The position numbers and the translations under genes are program-made. This document shows positions 17,320 to 25,411 of a DNA stretch of 64,000 nt, one piece after another (position 1 is the stretch's first letter; each line of letters opens with the position of its first letter). Below the pieces are notes generated by a model. The model saw nothing but the letters and a program-made list of their open reading frames with translations, searched no databases and was not told the origin of the DNA. Source of the stretch: Rhizobium sp. ARZ01 (lineage in GTDB: Bacteria > Pseudomonadota > Alphaproteobacteria > Rhizobiales > Rhizobiaceae); the NCBI RefSeq assembly GCF_014851675.1, contig NZ_JACVAE010000001.1, forward strand, positions 620,001 to 684,000. The letters are read 5' to 3'.

Positions 17320-18198
17320 TCATTTCTTGGCGGAGATCTTTCCACTCCGATCCAGACTACGTCGTTTCTCAGCGATCGCCACGGGAAGTGCCATGGCCAG
17401 CGCCATCGAGGCCGACAGCGAGCGGAACCCGCCGTAGTCGGCCTCCGCCACCTCGAACCAGTGGGCAGCACATGTTGCCAGCGGAGAGAAAGCCGAATCG
17501 GTGATGGCCACGAGCGGCACGCCGCGTTCGTGCAGCGCCTGGGCCTGCGACAGGCTCTCTGCGGCGTAGGGGGCAAAGCTCACTGCGATTGCCGCATCCC
17601 GGGCGGTCGCGAATTGTGCGATTTCCGAATCGATCCCATTTGGTGAGGCGATGGTCTGATGGCGAATGCCGAGCTTGCCGAAGGCATAGGCCATATGGGC
17701 GGTAAGCGGATAGGAACGGCGCTTGGCGACGAGGTAGATCGTCTCGGCCTTGGCCAGCAATCCAACGGCGCGGGAAAAGGCATCCCGGTCGATCGTCTGG
17801 GCGAGGCGGGCCACGGACTGGCCTGCCGCAGCGATGAACCCAGTCAGCAACTCGTCCTCGCTGCTGGCCGCGGCTCCCTGTTCCAGCGTCGCCAGCCGCT
17901 CCTCATAGGACAGAGTGCGGTCGCGCAGGCGTTCGCGAAAGACCGTCTGCAGGTCGGAAAATCCGTCGAAGCCGAGATGATGGGCAAGGCGCACCAGCGT
18001 CGAGGGCTGCACCTCGGCGGCAGCTGCAATGCTTGCGGCTGTTCCGAAGGCGATCTCGTCCGGATGGGCGAGCGCATAGGCAGCGACCTGCATCAACCGC
18101 TTCGGCATCGTCGACTTTCGATCGATGATGACGCTGCGCAGGCTGTCGAAATCGCGCGGCACGCGCACATCCTGCTGCTTGTCTTGTTCCTCATCCAT
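17320..18198 (-). CDS. iolR: RpiR family regulator of inositol catabolism
   Basis: A 292-residue RpiR/MurR regulator: an N-terminal helix-turn-helix (residues about 25-95, TAASIAAAAEVQPSTLVRLAHHLGFDGFSDLQ) and a C-terminal SIS sugar-isomerase domain (residues about 130-260, with IYLVAKRRSYPLTAHMAYAF and AIAVSFAPYAAESLSQAQAL) that should sense an inositol-derived sugar phosphate. It lies directly upstream of iolCDEB on the same strand and is divergent from a Gfo/Idh/MocA gene. The long frame runs in to 18909, but only the part from ATG 18198 (MDEEQDKQQ) is protein-like; its ribosome binding site is weak. Confidence 0.88.
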   Translation of the reverse strand: MDEEQDKQQDVRVPRDFDSLRSVIIDRKSTMPKRLMQVAAYALAHPDEIAFGTAASIAAAAEVQPSTLVRLAHHLGFDGFSDLQTVFRERLRDRTLSYEERLATLEQGAAASSEDELLTGFIAAAGQSVARLAQTIDRDAFSRAVGLLAKAETIYLVAKRRSYPLTAHMAYAFGKLGIRHQTIASPNGIDSEIAQFATARDAAIAVSFAPYAAESLSQAQALHERGVPLVAITDSAFSPLATCAAHWFEVAEADYGGFRSLSASMALAMALPVAIAEKRRSLDRSGKISAKK

Positions 18199-18216
18199 GT
18201 TCGGCTCAAGTCCCTC

Positions 18217-18290
18217 GGAAAGCGATGGAATGGATCTTGTGAAACATTTATTCCATATCGAGTCGGAAATATAGCTTTTGTTCCAGATCG
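18217..18290. promoter_or_regulatory. GGAA/TTCC half-site cluster between iolR and the oxidoreductase gene
   Basis: The 138-base divergent gap has GGAA half-sites at 18217, 18227 and 18265 and two copies of TTCCAKATCG at 18251-18260 and 18281-18290, exactly 30 bases apart. These half-sites match the arms of the perfect site at 17288-17301. Binding by IolR to set its own level and that of the oxidoreductase is a reasonable inference. Confidence 0.4.
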
Positions 18291-18336
18291 TTTCGATCCA
18301 TCCTTTACGCGAAAATCGCCGTGAGGAGGAGTGACT

Positions 18337-19458
18337 ATGGCAGAACTTGGCGTCGGATTGATCGGAACGGGCTATATGGGCAAGTGTCATGCGCTCGCCT
18401 GGAACAATGTTGCGACCATCTTCGGCGATGTGGCGCGCCCGCGGCTCGTGCAATTGGCCGAAAGGAATTCGGAGCTTGCCGAGAGCAGGGCGCGCGAATT
18501 CGGCTTCGCAAAGTCGACGTCCAACTGGCGCGACCTCCTTGCGGATCCCGACGTCGACGTCATTTCCGTGACCACGCCGAATCAGTTCCATGCCGAAATG
18601 GCAATCGCAGCGCTCGAAGCCGGCAAACATGTCTGGTGCGAGAAGCCGATGGCGCCCTCGCTCGCCGACGCCGAGCGCATGGAGGCGGCCGCGAGGCGCT
18701 CCGGGAAGGTTGCGATCATTGGCTACAACTATATCCAAAACCCGGTCATGCGCCATCTCCGCACCCTGATCGGGGAGGGTGCCATCGGAACTGTGAACCA
18801 TGTCCGCGTCGAGATGGACGAGGATTACATGGCCGATCCGGAGGCGCTGTTCTCGCCCAAAAGTGAGGCAAAGGAGGGCTACGGCGCGCTGGACGACTTC
18901 GCCGTGCATCCGCTCTCACTCCTCTGGAACCTGTTCGGCCATGTCGAATCGGTGATCGCCGACCTCGGAAAGCCCTATCCGGATCGCCCGCTGCCGGAGG
19001 GCGGCCGGCGTGCCGTCGAAAACCATGACCAGGCAAGCGTCTTGATGCGGCTTTCCAGCGGCATCCCGGCCGTGCTGATGGCCAACCGCTCCGCCTGGGG
19101 CCGCAAGGGACGGATCGCGCTGCAGATCTATGGCTCGCAAGGCTCAATCCTGTTCGACCAGGAGCGCATGAACGAGTTCCAGATCTACCGCGCCTCGGAT
19201 CGGGCGACCGAACAGGGCTTCGCCACCGTCCTCACGGCCCCGCACCACCGGCCCTATGACCGCTTTATCCCGGCACCGGGCCACAGCCTCGGTTTCAACG
19301 ACCTCAAGGTCATCGAGTGCCGCGAATTGATGGCCGCCATCGCCGGCGAACCGTTCCGCGCCGTCAACTTTGTCGACGGCCTGCGCATCGAGCGCGCGGT
19401 GCATGCCATGGCCCAGTCCTTCCGGGAGCGGCGCTGGGTGGATGTGGCGGTCGGGTAA
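18337..19458 (+). CDS. Gfo/Idh/MocA family oxidoreductase, probably inositol-related
   Basis: A 373-residue NAD(P)-dependent dehydrogenase. The N-terminal Rossmann fold starts GVGLIGTGYMGKCHALAWNN; the catalytic-type motif EKPMAP is at about residue 100 (VWCEKPMAPSLADAE). The C-terminal domain has the usual substrate segment GYGALDDFAVHPLSLLWNLF with a conserved Asp and His. Inositol dehydrogenases and related enzymes for scyllo-inositol or rhizopine belong to this family, and the divergent position beside iolR points to an inositol-like substrate. GGAGG is 7 bases before ATG 18337. The exact substrate cannot be read from sequence. Confidence 0.85.
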   Translation: MAELGVGLIGTGYMGKCHALAWNNVATIFGDVARPRLVQLAERNSELAESRAREFGFAKSTSNWRDLLADPDVDVISVTTPNQFHAEMAIAALEAGKHVWCEKPMAPSLADAERMEAAARRSGKVAIIGYNYIQNPVMRHLRTLIGEGAIGTVNHVRVEMDEDYMADPEALFSPKSEAKEGYGALDDFAVHPLSLLWNLFGHVESVIADLGKPYPDRPLPEGGRRAVENHDQASVLMRLSSGIPAVLMANRSAWGRKGRIALQIYGSQGSILFDQERMNEFQIYRASDRATEQGFATVLTAPHHRPYDRFIPAPGHSLGFNDLKVIECRELMAAIAGEPFRAVNFVDGLRIERAVHAMAQSFRERRWVDVAVG

Positions 19459-19574
19459 ATGCCCGGTCTGTGCGCACAAATCTCCGATCTTGAAGCTGTC
19501 ACGGCCGGAGGCGGCAGCGCATTACTAGGTACTGCGCGAGACGGACTGTTCGACAGGTCGCCCAGTATACCTCC

Positions 19575-19680
19575 GTAATGCCGGACCTGATCCCGCATCC
19601 AGCCGCAAGTCCTTGCGGGAAAATGAGTCTTTCGCGCCGCAGACGTGGTGCGTCTGGACCCCGGCTCAGGGCCGGAAGAC
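19575..19680. repeat. RIME-like palindromic intergenic repeat, copy 2
   Basis: A diverged copy of the element at 4428-4538. The same order of blocks is present: ATGCCGGACCTGATCCCGCAT, CCAGCCGCAAGTCCTTGCGGG, TTTCGCGCCGCAGACG, and a final CCGGCTCAGGGCCGG palindrome. It fills the otherwise empty 315-base gap between the convergent oxidoreductase and RTX genes. Confidence 0.65.
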
Positions 19681-19773
19681 GGCGGGAATGGGTGGTTGTG
19701 ACGGGAGGTGCAGGTAGTCCAACAGGCAAACGGCCGGAGCATTGCCCCCGGCCGCCAGATTTGCATCCGCTGA

Positions 19774-20811
19774 TCAGAGGATGAAATCGCTCGAATAGTA
19801 CTTCGTGTAGTTGGCGTAGATTTCGAAATCCGCGTAGCCGTCGCCGTCGACGTCACCTTGGATGATGTGGCCGGAGTAGCGCAATTCGCCCGCCTTGTCG
19901 CTGAACGCCTTGTTGCTGATGAACGTGAACGCCTGGTTGCCGCTGCGGTTGATGTTGGCATCGATGTTGCTGAGGTCGATCTTATCCTTCTCCGAACTGT
20001 AGAAGTCCTGGATGACGTCGCGGTATTTGCCGACCGCCGAATCCTTGATCGAATCGAAGATGAAGTAGTCAGACCCCGTGCCACCGTTCAGGATGTCGTA
20101 GCCACGGCCGCCGACGAGGTCGTCATTGCCACTGCCACCCAGTAACTTGTCGCTGCCGTAGCCGCCGAGCAGATAATCGTTGCCGCCGAACCCGGACAGG
20201 ATGTCGTTGCCGCTGCCGCCTTCGAGGTCGTTTGCCCCATTGGTGCCGCGCAAGGTGTCGTTGTAGCTGGTTCCGATCGCGTTCTCGATGCTGCTGAAAG
20301 TCTCCTTATTGGAGCCGACCTTGGCGTACTTCTGGTCAAGGTCTACGAGAACGCCGCGCCCCTTCAGCTTGCTGTCGTCCTGGAGTTCGTAGCTGAGCGT
20401 ATCGACACCGGAGCCGCCGCTGAAATAGTTCCGGAAGCCGGCCGAGAGGAAGGTGTCGTTGTCGTCGCCGCCGTAGTACCGGCTCTGCAGCGTCAGCACC
20501 TCGAACCAGTCGTTGCCCGATTCGCCGTAGACGTAATCGCGGTAGTCGTCATCGATCGCGTAGCCGTTGTGGATGTAGGTGTCGTTGCCGGAGCCGAGGT
20601 AGATCTTGTTCCCGCCCTCGAACCAGTTCTTCACATAATCGTTGCCGCTGCCTGCTTCCACGTAATTGAAGCCGCCGTCCCGGCTGACAAGGTTAAGGTA
20701 GATCTTGTCATTTCCGCCATAGGTAAAAATGTCTACTTCAGGTACGGTTCCTTGTGAGACGGTGTTTGCGTAATTGTTGCCGATATATTTGTAAGCGCTA
20801 ACCCAACCCAT
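19774..20811 (-). CDS. RTX (hemolysin-type) calcium-binding protein
   Basis: A 345-residue acidic protein without an N-terminal signal peptide. Degenerate RTX nonapeptides are scattered from residue 52 (AGSGNDYVK, LGSGNDTYI, GESGNDWFE) and a regular block lies at about 196-250 (GGSGNDILS, GFGGNDYLL, GGSGNDDLV, GGTGSDYFI). The C-terminus (DVDGDGYADFEIYANYTK) carries a further calcium-type DxDxDG motif and ends in hydrophobic residues (SSDFIL), as expected for a type I secretion signal. It should be exported by an ABC/MFP/TolC system encoded elsewhere and fold in external calcium. No enzymatic domain is seen. GAGGAAA precedes the ATG. Confidence 0.85.
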   Translation of the reverse strand: MGWVSAYKYIGNNYANTVSQGTVPEVDIFTYGGNDKIYLNLVSRDGGFNYVEAGSGNDYVKNWFEGGNKIYLGSGNDTYIHNGYAIDDDYRDYVYGESGNDWFEVLTLQSRYYGGDDNDTFLSAGFRNYFSGGSGVDTLSYELQDDSKLKGRGVLVDLDQKYAKVGSNKETFSSIENAIGTSYNDTLRGTNGANDLEGGSGNDILSGFGGNDYLLGGYGSDKLLGGSGNDDLVGGRGYDILNGGTGSDYFIFDSIKDSAVGKYRDVIQDFYSSEKDKIDLSNIDANINRSGNQAFTFISNKAFSDKAGELRYSGHIIQGDVDGDGYADFEIYANYTKYYSSDFIL

Positions 20812-21083
20812 GGAGCCATTTCCTCGTTACTGCAAACCAATTTGCTTGCCCTGAACATTATGCGCCTGTTCCTGAACGCGACTTGAACGCACGGCAGGTC
20901 TGAGGCGCATCTCATAGTTGCTGAGGATTTGTGTCCGAATCCGGCAGCAACGATGATCCTTTGGTGACATTTGGCCAGTTGTCTGACGCAAGATCGCCGA
21001 TTTAGTTGACGAAGTGTTGACGTGGGGAGGGGGGCTGTTGGCAGGTCCGGGACGTATAACGCTGCAAAGCTCGGATTGACCGG

Positions 21084-21185
21084 TTACCACCAGCCGATCA
21101 ACGATCCGGTCTTGACGACCATAGCGGCAAGTGCCGCGAATGCGCCGCCGATCACCAATACGTAGAGCAGGAGGTAGCGATTCAT
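21084..21185 (-). CDS. Tiny single-pass membrane protein (33 aa)
   Basis: A 33-residue frame, MNRYLLLYVLVIGGAFAALA at its start, then MVVKTGSLIGWW. It consists of one transmembrane helix with a Lys after it and a Trp-Trp end. GAGG is about 7 bases before the ATG. No family is recognised; the evidence is the ribosome binding site and an ideal membrane segment. Confidence 0.35.
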   Translation of the reverse strand: MNRYLLLYVLVIGGAFAALAAMVVKTGSLIGWW

Positions 21186-21365
21186 GCAGGGCCTCGATTG
21201 TTCGTGCCCCTCTGTGCCAAATTAGTGTCGTTCGCGCCAGCGCATTCCCGTGACCTTCCGGTATGTGCCGCATTGACCGGCAAGATATATGTTAGTCTTG
21301 TTTTGGCTGTGGACCTTCAAATAGGGCTTGATCCTTCAGGCGATTCCCCATATCAGGTCCGCGAC

Positions 21366-21455
21366 GGAGAGGTGGCCGAGTGGTCGAAGGCGCTCCCCTG
21401 CTAAGGGAGTATACCGGGAACGGTATCGAGGGTTCGAATCCCTTCTTCTCCGCCA
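21366..21455 (+). tRNA. tRNA-Ser (GCT)
   Basis: A 90-base class II tRNA. The acceptor stem GGAGAGG pairs with CTTCTCC, the anticodon GCT is at 21400-21402 in the loop CTGCTAA, there is a long variable arm (TATACCGGGAACGGTATC), a T arm with GGTTCGAATCC, and an encoded CCA end at 21453-21455. It reads AGC/AGU serine codons. Confidence 0.97.
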
Positions 21456-21547
21456 CTTTTCTCATTGATATTGCTATAAAAATATCATCTCTGGGTGAAT
21501 TAGCCCACCAAATACCCTCGTAGCTCCAAGCCTTTAGCCTTTTCCGT

Positions 21548-21858
21548 TCATGGTTTGATCTCTTTGCCCCGCGGCAGTAAGCCACTGATTAGCTCGGCGC
21601 GGCTGAAATAGTCCTGATTCTCCGAATCGGCGAAGAGCTGCGTTTGAAGAATCATCGCGGCCTTGAGATGCACGCCCCCAAGCGTCGACGGCCGAAATTG
21701 GCCAAGCGCTTCCGCCGTCCGGTCCATCCGTTCCCGATCTCCTGCATCAGTTCGTCAACAGGCCCCGGCTATATCTCGTCGGGGAGGTCATGGGTCCAGC
21801 GGTACTCGGCCGCCTTGTGGGCATCGATCAGCGCCTGGATCATCTGTAGATCGGACAT
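21548..21858 (-). pseudogene. Decayed small gene of unknown function
   Basis: From ATG 21858 the minus strand reads MSDLQMIQALIDAHKAAEYR and so on, but meets an in-frame TAG at 21769-21771. Past it, a different frame gives a protein-like tail (ILQTQLFADSENQDYFSRAE, ending in PRGKEIKP) and stops at 21548. The distance between start and stop is not a multiple of three, so at least one nonsense change and one frameshift are needed to explain it. No family is recognised. It may instead be chance. Confidence 0.35.
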
Positions 21859-22139
21859 GCCCTCGGCGCCCGCAGGAAGGGCCACAGGAAGCGATGCGGC
21901 CGGCAGCGCCACCCAGAAGGCGCCGACCGGTGATCCTCGTCATGCCGACGCCCTCCCGATCGCCGCCAATGCTTGGCTGGCGATGTCATGTCGGCTGTTG
22001 TGATATTCGCCCCGCTGATGGGCGTAATTTTACCGGATGTTTACGCTACTGGTTCCGTGGCTTCCCTTGAGTGCAAGCGCAGGTAGACTTGACTCCCATG
22101 TGCATCCTGTCACCGTGGCCCTACCTTGGAGGGCTCGAT

Positions 22140-22238
22140 ATGGATCGTCCGGAAAGTGAAAGCACGCTCATCCCAATGCTCATTGCAGGGCTTTTCCTGA
22201 TTAGCGTGGGTGGGGCCGTCGTCATGCTGTTTGTCTGA
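22140..22238 (+). CDS. Tiny single-pass membrane protein (32 aa)
   Basis: A 32-residue protein: a short acidic head MDRPESES followed by one hydrophobic helix (TLIPMLIAGLFLISVGGAVV, then MLFV). GGAGGG is 6 bases before the ATG, and an intrinsic terminator follows about 110 bases after the stop, so the unit looks like a true small transcript. No family is recognised. Confidence 0.5.
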   Translation: MDRPESESTLIPMLIAGLFLISVGGAVVMLFV

Positions 22239-22349
22239 GGTGCCTCAACCGGCCGGCCGCCCGTCATGCAATCGACACGATCGGCCGCTGTCACAGGTTT
22301 CATCTTCGCTACGTTGACCACGGATGTATTGGCAGCGGGTGATGTGGAA

Positions 22350-22372
22350 GGTCGGGGAAACCCGGCCTTTTT
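22350..22372 (+). terminator. Intrinsic terminator after the 32-residue gene
   Basis: A 7-bp stem GGTCGGG/CCCGGCC (one G-T pair) with a GAAA tetraloop, followed directly by TTTTT. It lies in the 320-base gap 22239-22558, which otherwise holds no convincing gene. Confidence 0.65.
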
Positions 22373-22558
22373 GGTTGGCGGACAGAGGATAGCTGTTAGA
22401 CAGCTCGGCTCACGGGCACTGGCGCTCGATCTTCGGCTGCTTCACGACTGGACGCGCTCGAAAAGGCGGAACCGAAGGCTTAGCCTTCCCTCTTCCCTAG
22501 AACAAAAAAGCGGATATCATCCTCTGGTAGCAACTGGAGGCAAGACGGAGGGGACCGC

Positions 22559-22984
22559 TTGAGCGATGAAACGACTCTCGCGCTGGCGCGGACTGTAGAG
22601 GATCTATTGAACATTGTCCGCGAGTTGGCCGAAAGTAACGCCAACTTGAAAATGGCCGTGGAAAGCCTTGCTGACGGGTTCTCGAAAAACATCGAAGTTG
22701 ACCTCGGTCAGAGCATCGACCGCATCAAGAACCATGCTGTCGAGTACGCTGTCGTAGATGCCATTCTGGAAGCCGTTATCGAATCCGGCGCTGTATCTCG
22801 CGAAGTCGTCGCTGCACGGATCGAAAAGAAACTCGATGCGATGCAAGGCTTTCTGCAGGATCACCCAGCGCTTCGCGCAACTGAGATGCTAAAGCGGCTG
22901 CGTGATCCGCGATTTCCTGACGAACCATTACCTCGTCCATCATGGCCGCCAACACTGGTGGTAGACAATTCTGAGCCATCATAG
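22559..22984 (+). CDS. Hypothetical protein with N-terminal coiled coil, TTG start
   Basis: A 141-residue soluble acidic protein. The first half is helical and heptad-like (ARTVEDLLNIVRELAESNAN, LKMAVESLADGF) and suits a coiled coil; the second half has VVDAILEAVIESGAVSREVV and ends in a proline-rich tail (PLPRPSWPPTLVVDNSEPS). The start is TTG at 22559, read as MSDETTLALA, with a strong GGAGGGG 5 bases before it; no ATG lies near the N-terminus. No family is recognised. It sits in the sparse region after tRNA-Ser. Confidence 0.6.
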   Translation: MSDETTLALARTVEDLLNIVRELAESNANLKMAVESLADGFSKNIEVDLGQSIDRIKNHAVEYAVVDAILEAVIESGAVSREVVAARIEKKLDAMQGFLQDHPALRATEMLKRLRDPRFPDEPLPRPSWPPTLVVDNSEPS

Positions 22985-23097
22985 CTACCCTACCCTTCAC
23001 TCGGGCGATACAGCGCGCCGTTTTTGATCAGCGCCTCTTTCCAGCCTTTCGGCGAGGTCTATGCGGCCGCCAGTGCGGCGTGAGGCAATCTGGCGCC

Positions 23098-23259
23098 TTA
23101 GGAGTAAATCAGAGCGGCGGTTAAGGCTACGGCCGCCGCTCCGGTCGCTGCTCCGACGATTGTATACGCGATGCGGGTTCCGATCATTTTGACAGGGTCG
23201 ATCCGATCCGCGCCTGCGTGAGAGGAAGGCGTTCCATGGTCGCCCGTAATACTAGCCAT
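23098..23259 (-). CDS. Small C-tail membrane protein (53 aa)
   Basis: A 53-residue frame with a polar head (MASITGDHGTPSSHAGADRI) and one hydrophobic helix at the end (IGTRIAYTIVGAATGAAAVA, then LTAALIYS). The ribosome binding site is poor, so the gene rests on composition only. No family is recognised. Confidence 0.3.
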   Translation of the reverse strand: MASITGDHGTPSSHAGADRIDPVKMIGTRIAYTIVGAATGAAAVALTAALIYS

Positions 23260-23635
23260 TTTCGCCATCAACGCAGTCTCCGCTACGGGGAATATTTATT
23301 CCCGAATACATCTGATTGTGGTGTCCCGCACGGTCTTTTGCTTGCCAAGTTTGGCAATTTTTCGTCGCCGCGGAACCCGCGGCGGCGGAACCCCCATAGA
23401 TGGCCTGTGGCTGGCAATGGCGGAGGCTGCCGCCGAACCCTCATCTAGTGGTGAGCAGGAGGACCCCAGACACGCGCATCAACCATTGCCGTGCGCCCGA
23501 AAAGCGGGCATGCGAAGGTTGGCGCACCCCATGGGTTGCATTCGATGAGGAAGGCTGGGATGATGACTCGCTTTATCCGGGCCGACGTTTTTGTCGGGCC
23601 GGCTGATCTTGTCATGTTGCAGGACAGACAGTGTC
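23260..23635. other. Intergenic region before the GNAT/FemAB-like gene
   Basis: 376 bases with no convincing gene. Frames here lack ribosome binding sites. Short hairpins such as CCGAC-GTTTTT-GTCGG near 23582-23597 are present, close to the start of the downstream gene. Confidence 0.35.
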
Positions 23636-24778
23636 ATGGGGGAAGTTCTCCACAGGATCCAGGTTCGCTGGCCGCGTTGGCCCGGCAAGCATCCCACAAT
23701 GTGGAGACGTGTTCTCCGCGAGCAGGTTCAGTTTGCCCTAAACAAGCTGGTCTATTCTGGTATCAGTCATATTGTTCACGGCACCACGGCCGTTACCATA
23801 GACACTGGCGCAAACGGGATGCTGCGCCAAGTTCGCGTCATGAGGCACGGCACAGTTGTTGGTGCACTGGAGTATTTTGCGGCGGCCGACGAGACCGGGA
23901 TGCGGCGCGGGGAGCAGCCGCCCTCGTCCTACTTGCACTGTCTTGTCGCAGACAAAAGCGCTGACGAAAAACAGAAGCTTCGCATCGTCCGGCAATTGAT
24001 CGCGCAGCTTCCGGGTAACGTGATGTTCGGCCTGATAGCCGGGCCCCATGCCAAAGATATCGACATCCTGAAGAGGGCATTCGATGGCGCCGGTTTCCGG
24101 ACATGGCCGCAGACGACATTTGTTTATTCACCCCCCACCGACGGCAGCGATTTGATCGCCTCGATGAAAGGCAGCCGCATCAGGACCATGCTGCGTGCCG
24201 CCAAGAGGGACCTCGATGTCATCGAGATTTCGCCGGTGGAGTTCGTCCGATTTTTCGTCAGCAATCTGGAAATGGCGGGGGAACGCAATTACTGCAGCCC
24301 GGCACTCGATCAGGCGCTCCTTGCCGACGCCGTCAGCCGTAATCCGCCGCAGGCCCGCCTTATTGCGGCGCGACGCAAGGCGACGGCGGAGGGGGCGCAT
24401 CCAAACAGCATCGAAGCGGCCGTTGCCCTTACGTGGGGTGGGGACGGGTTAGTCAAGCTTTTTAGGATCACCTACGATCCGCGCGGGCATCAGCATGGAA
24501 CAAAACTGCTCATCCTGGAGGGCGGAATGATGGCGGCGCGCTATGGCATGGAGCTTGACACCGACGCGGCAACCGAAGGAGGCAGGGAACTTTATCGGCG
24601 CTTCGGAAGCTTTACCGCGCATACGCGGCATGAATTCGTGCGCTATTCGATGCGCTGGTACATCCAAACATCATATCCTTGGCTGGCGAAACAGCTGAGG
24701 CTCTGCGCGCGATCGGCTCGGTCAGCGGTGTATGTTCCCTCGATCGATCTGGCCGTCAACTTCATCATGCTCACGTAG
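23636..24778 (+). CDS. GNAT/FemAB-like acyltransferase-fold protein
   Basis: A 380-residue soluble protein. The second half resembles the double-GNAT/FemAB group: SRIRTMLRAAKRDLDVIEIS, AAVALTWGGDGLVKLFRITY, LLILEGGMMAARYGMELDTD. That pattern suggests transfer of an acyl or aminoacyl group to an envelope or polysaccharide substrate, but catalytic residues cannot be assigned and the family call is tentative. Start at ATG 23636 (MGEVLHRIQVRW) is a best guess; the ribosome binding site is weak and ATG 23699 (MWRRVLREQVQF) is also possible. It is isolated in the sparse region between tRNA-Ser and ftsZ. Confidence 0.5.
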   Translation: MGEVLHRIQVRWPRWPGKHPTMWRRVLREQVQFALNKLVYSGISHIVHGTTAVTIDTGANGMLRQVRVMRHGTVVGALEYFAAADETGMRRGEQPPSSYLHCLVADKSADEKQKLRIVRQLIAQLPGNVMFGLIAGPHAKDIDILKRAFDGAGFRTWPQTTFVYSPPTDGSDLIASMKGSRIRTMLRAAKRDLDVIEISPVEFVRFFVSNLEMAGERNYCSPALDQALLADAVSRNPPQARLIAARRKATAEGAHPNSIEAAVALTWGGDGLVKLFRITYDPRGHQHGTKLLILEGGMMAARYGMELDTDAATEGGRELYRRFGSFTAHTRHEFVRYSMRWYIQTSYPWLAKQLRLCARSARSAVYVPSIDLAVNFIMLT

Positions 24779-24943
24779 CATTCTCCCTATCGTTTGCTTC
24801 TCGCGCCGCCCGCGCGGCCGGCCTGTCGTGGACCGTTGGTTCATTCACGAATCATTTACCACGGGTGCCGCTCGAGAACTTGAACCACGCGCTTCCTTCG
24901 ACGACCATAGTCGAGCTTTTGGTGGAGCATCGGAGGCGAATAA

Positions 24944-25111
24944 TTGAACAGCGGGAACAGACCGGCAAAGGCCGTTACAGTCGTGCAGCAGAGCGGAAAA
25001 TGGATCGTGACCGTGCGCATCGACGACAACACCGTGCACACGGCGTTCCTGACGGAGGACGAGGCGAGGCGGTTCGAGGTGTTTCAAATGAAGAAGCACG
25101 ATATCAAGTGA
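24944..25111 (+). CDS. Small hypothetical protein with TTG start (55 aa)
   Basis: A 55-residue soluble protein, beginning MNSGNRPAKAVTVVQQSGKW (TTG read as Met) and continuing with IVTVRIDDNTVHTAFLTEDE, which reads as a short beta-rich domain followed by a basic helix (ARRFEVFQMKKHDIK). A near-perfect CGGAGG is 7 bases before the TTG at 24944. It lies 165 bases after the GNAT-like gene and 300 before ftsZ. No family is recognised. The ribosome binding site makes it credible. Confidence 0.5.
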   Translation: MNSGNRPAKAVTVVQQSGKWIVTVRIDDNTVHTAFLTEDEARRFEVFQMKKHDIK

Positions 25112-25411
25112 TGGCCACCGCGCCGTACCTACGAGCAGCTTGCAACAGCCATTGATTATTTCATGCCCGCTCCGGCTCTCCTGTCCGCGGGGTCTCAAAG
25201 CTGTTGATTGACGAAAGCTACGCCCGCCTTGCCGGGAGAATGTCACAATTCTCCTCTTTCCTGGTTGCGTGGCGTTGTCATTAACAGACCGCCGGTTTCG
25301 TCCAATTGCCGCAGATATCTGCTATCCACTATTCACAAACGGGGATGCAGTGATTCGCGACCGCGGATGACCGACGGAACGCGCCGCCCTGACGCTACGA
25401 GGAGACGAAAC
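25112..25411. other. Leader region of the ftsZ paralog
   Basis: 300 bases upstream of ftsZ without a separate gene. A long frame from 25208 runs in phase into ftsZ, but this stretch is not protein-like and the GAGGAG site serves ATG 25412. No confident promoter was seen. Confidence 0.4.

Noticed and set aside
21292..21585. A minus-strand frame overlapping tRNA-Ser
   Set aside because: It runs antisense through the tRNA gene, a well-known false gene call at tRNA-Ser loci.
21366..25411. Possible attachment-site duplication of the tRNA-Ser 3' end
   Set aside because: No second copy of the T-arm/acceptor sequence was found by eye in the following 4 kb, and no integrase gene is present.
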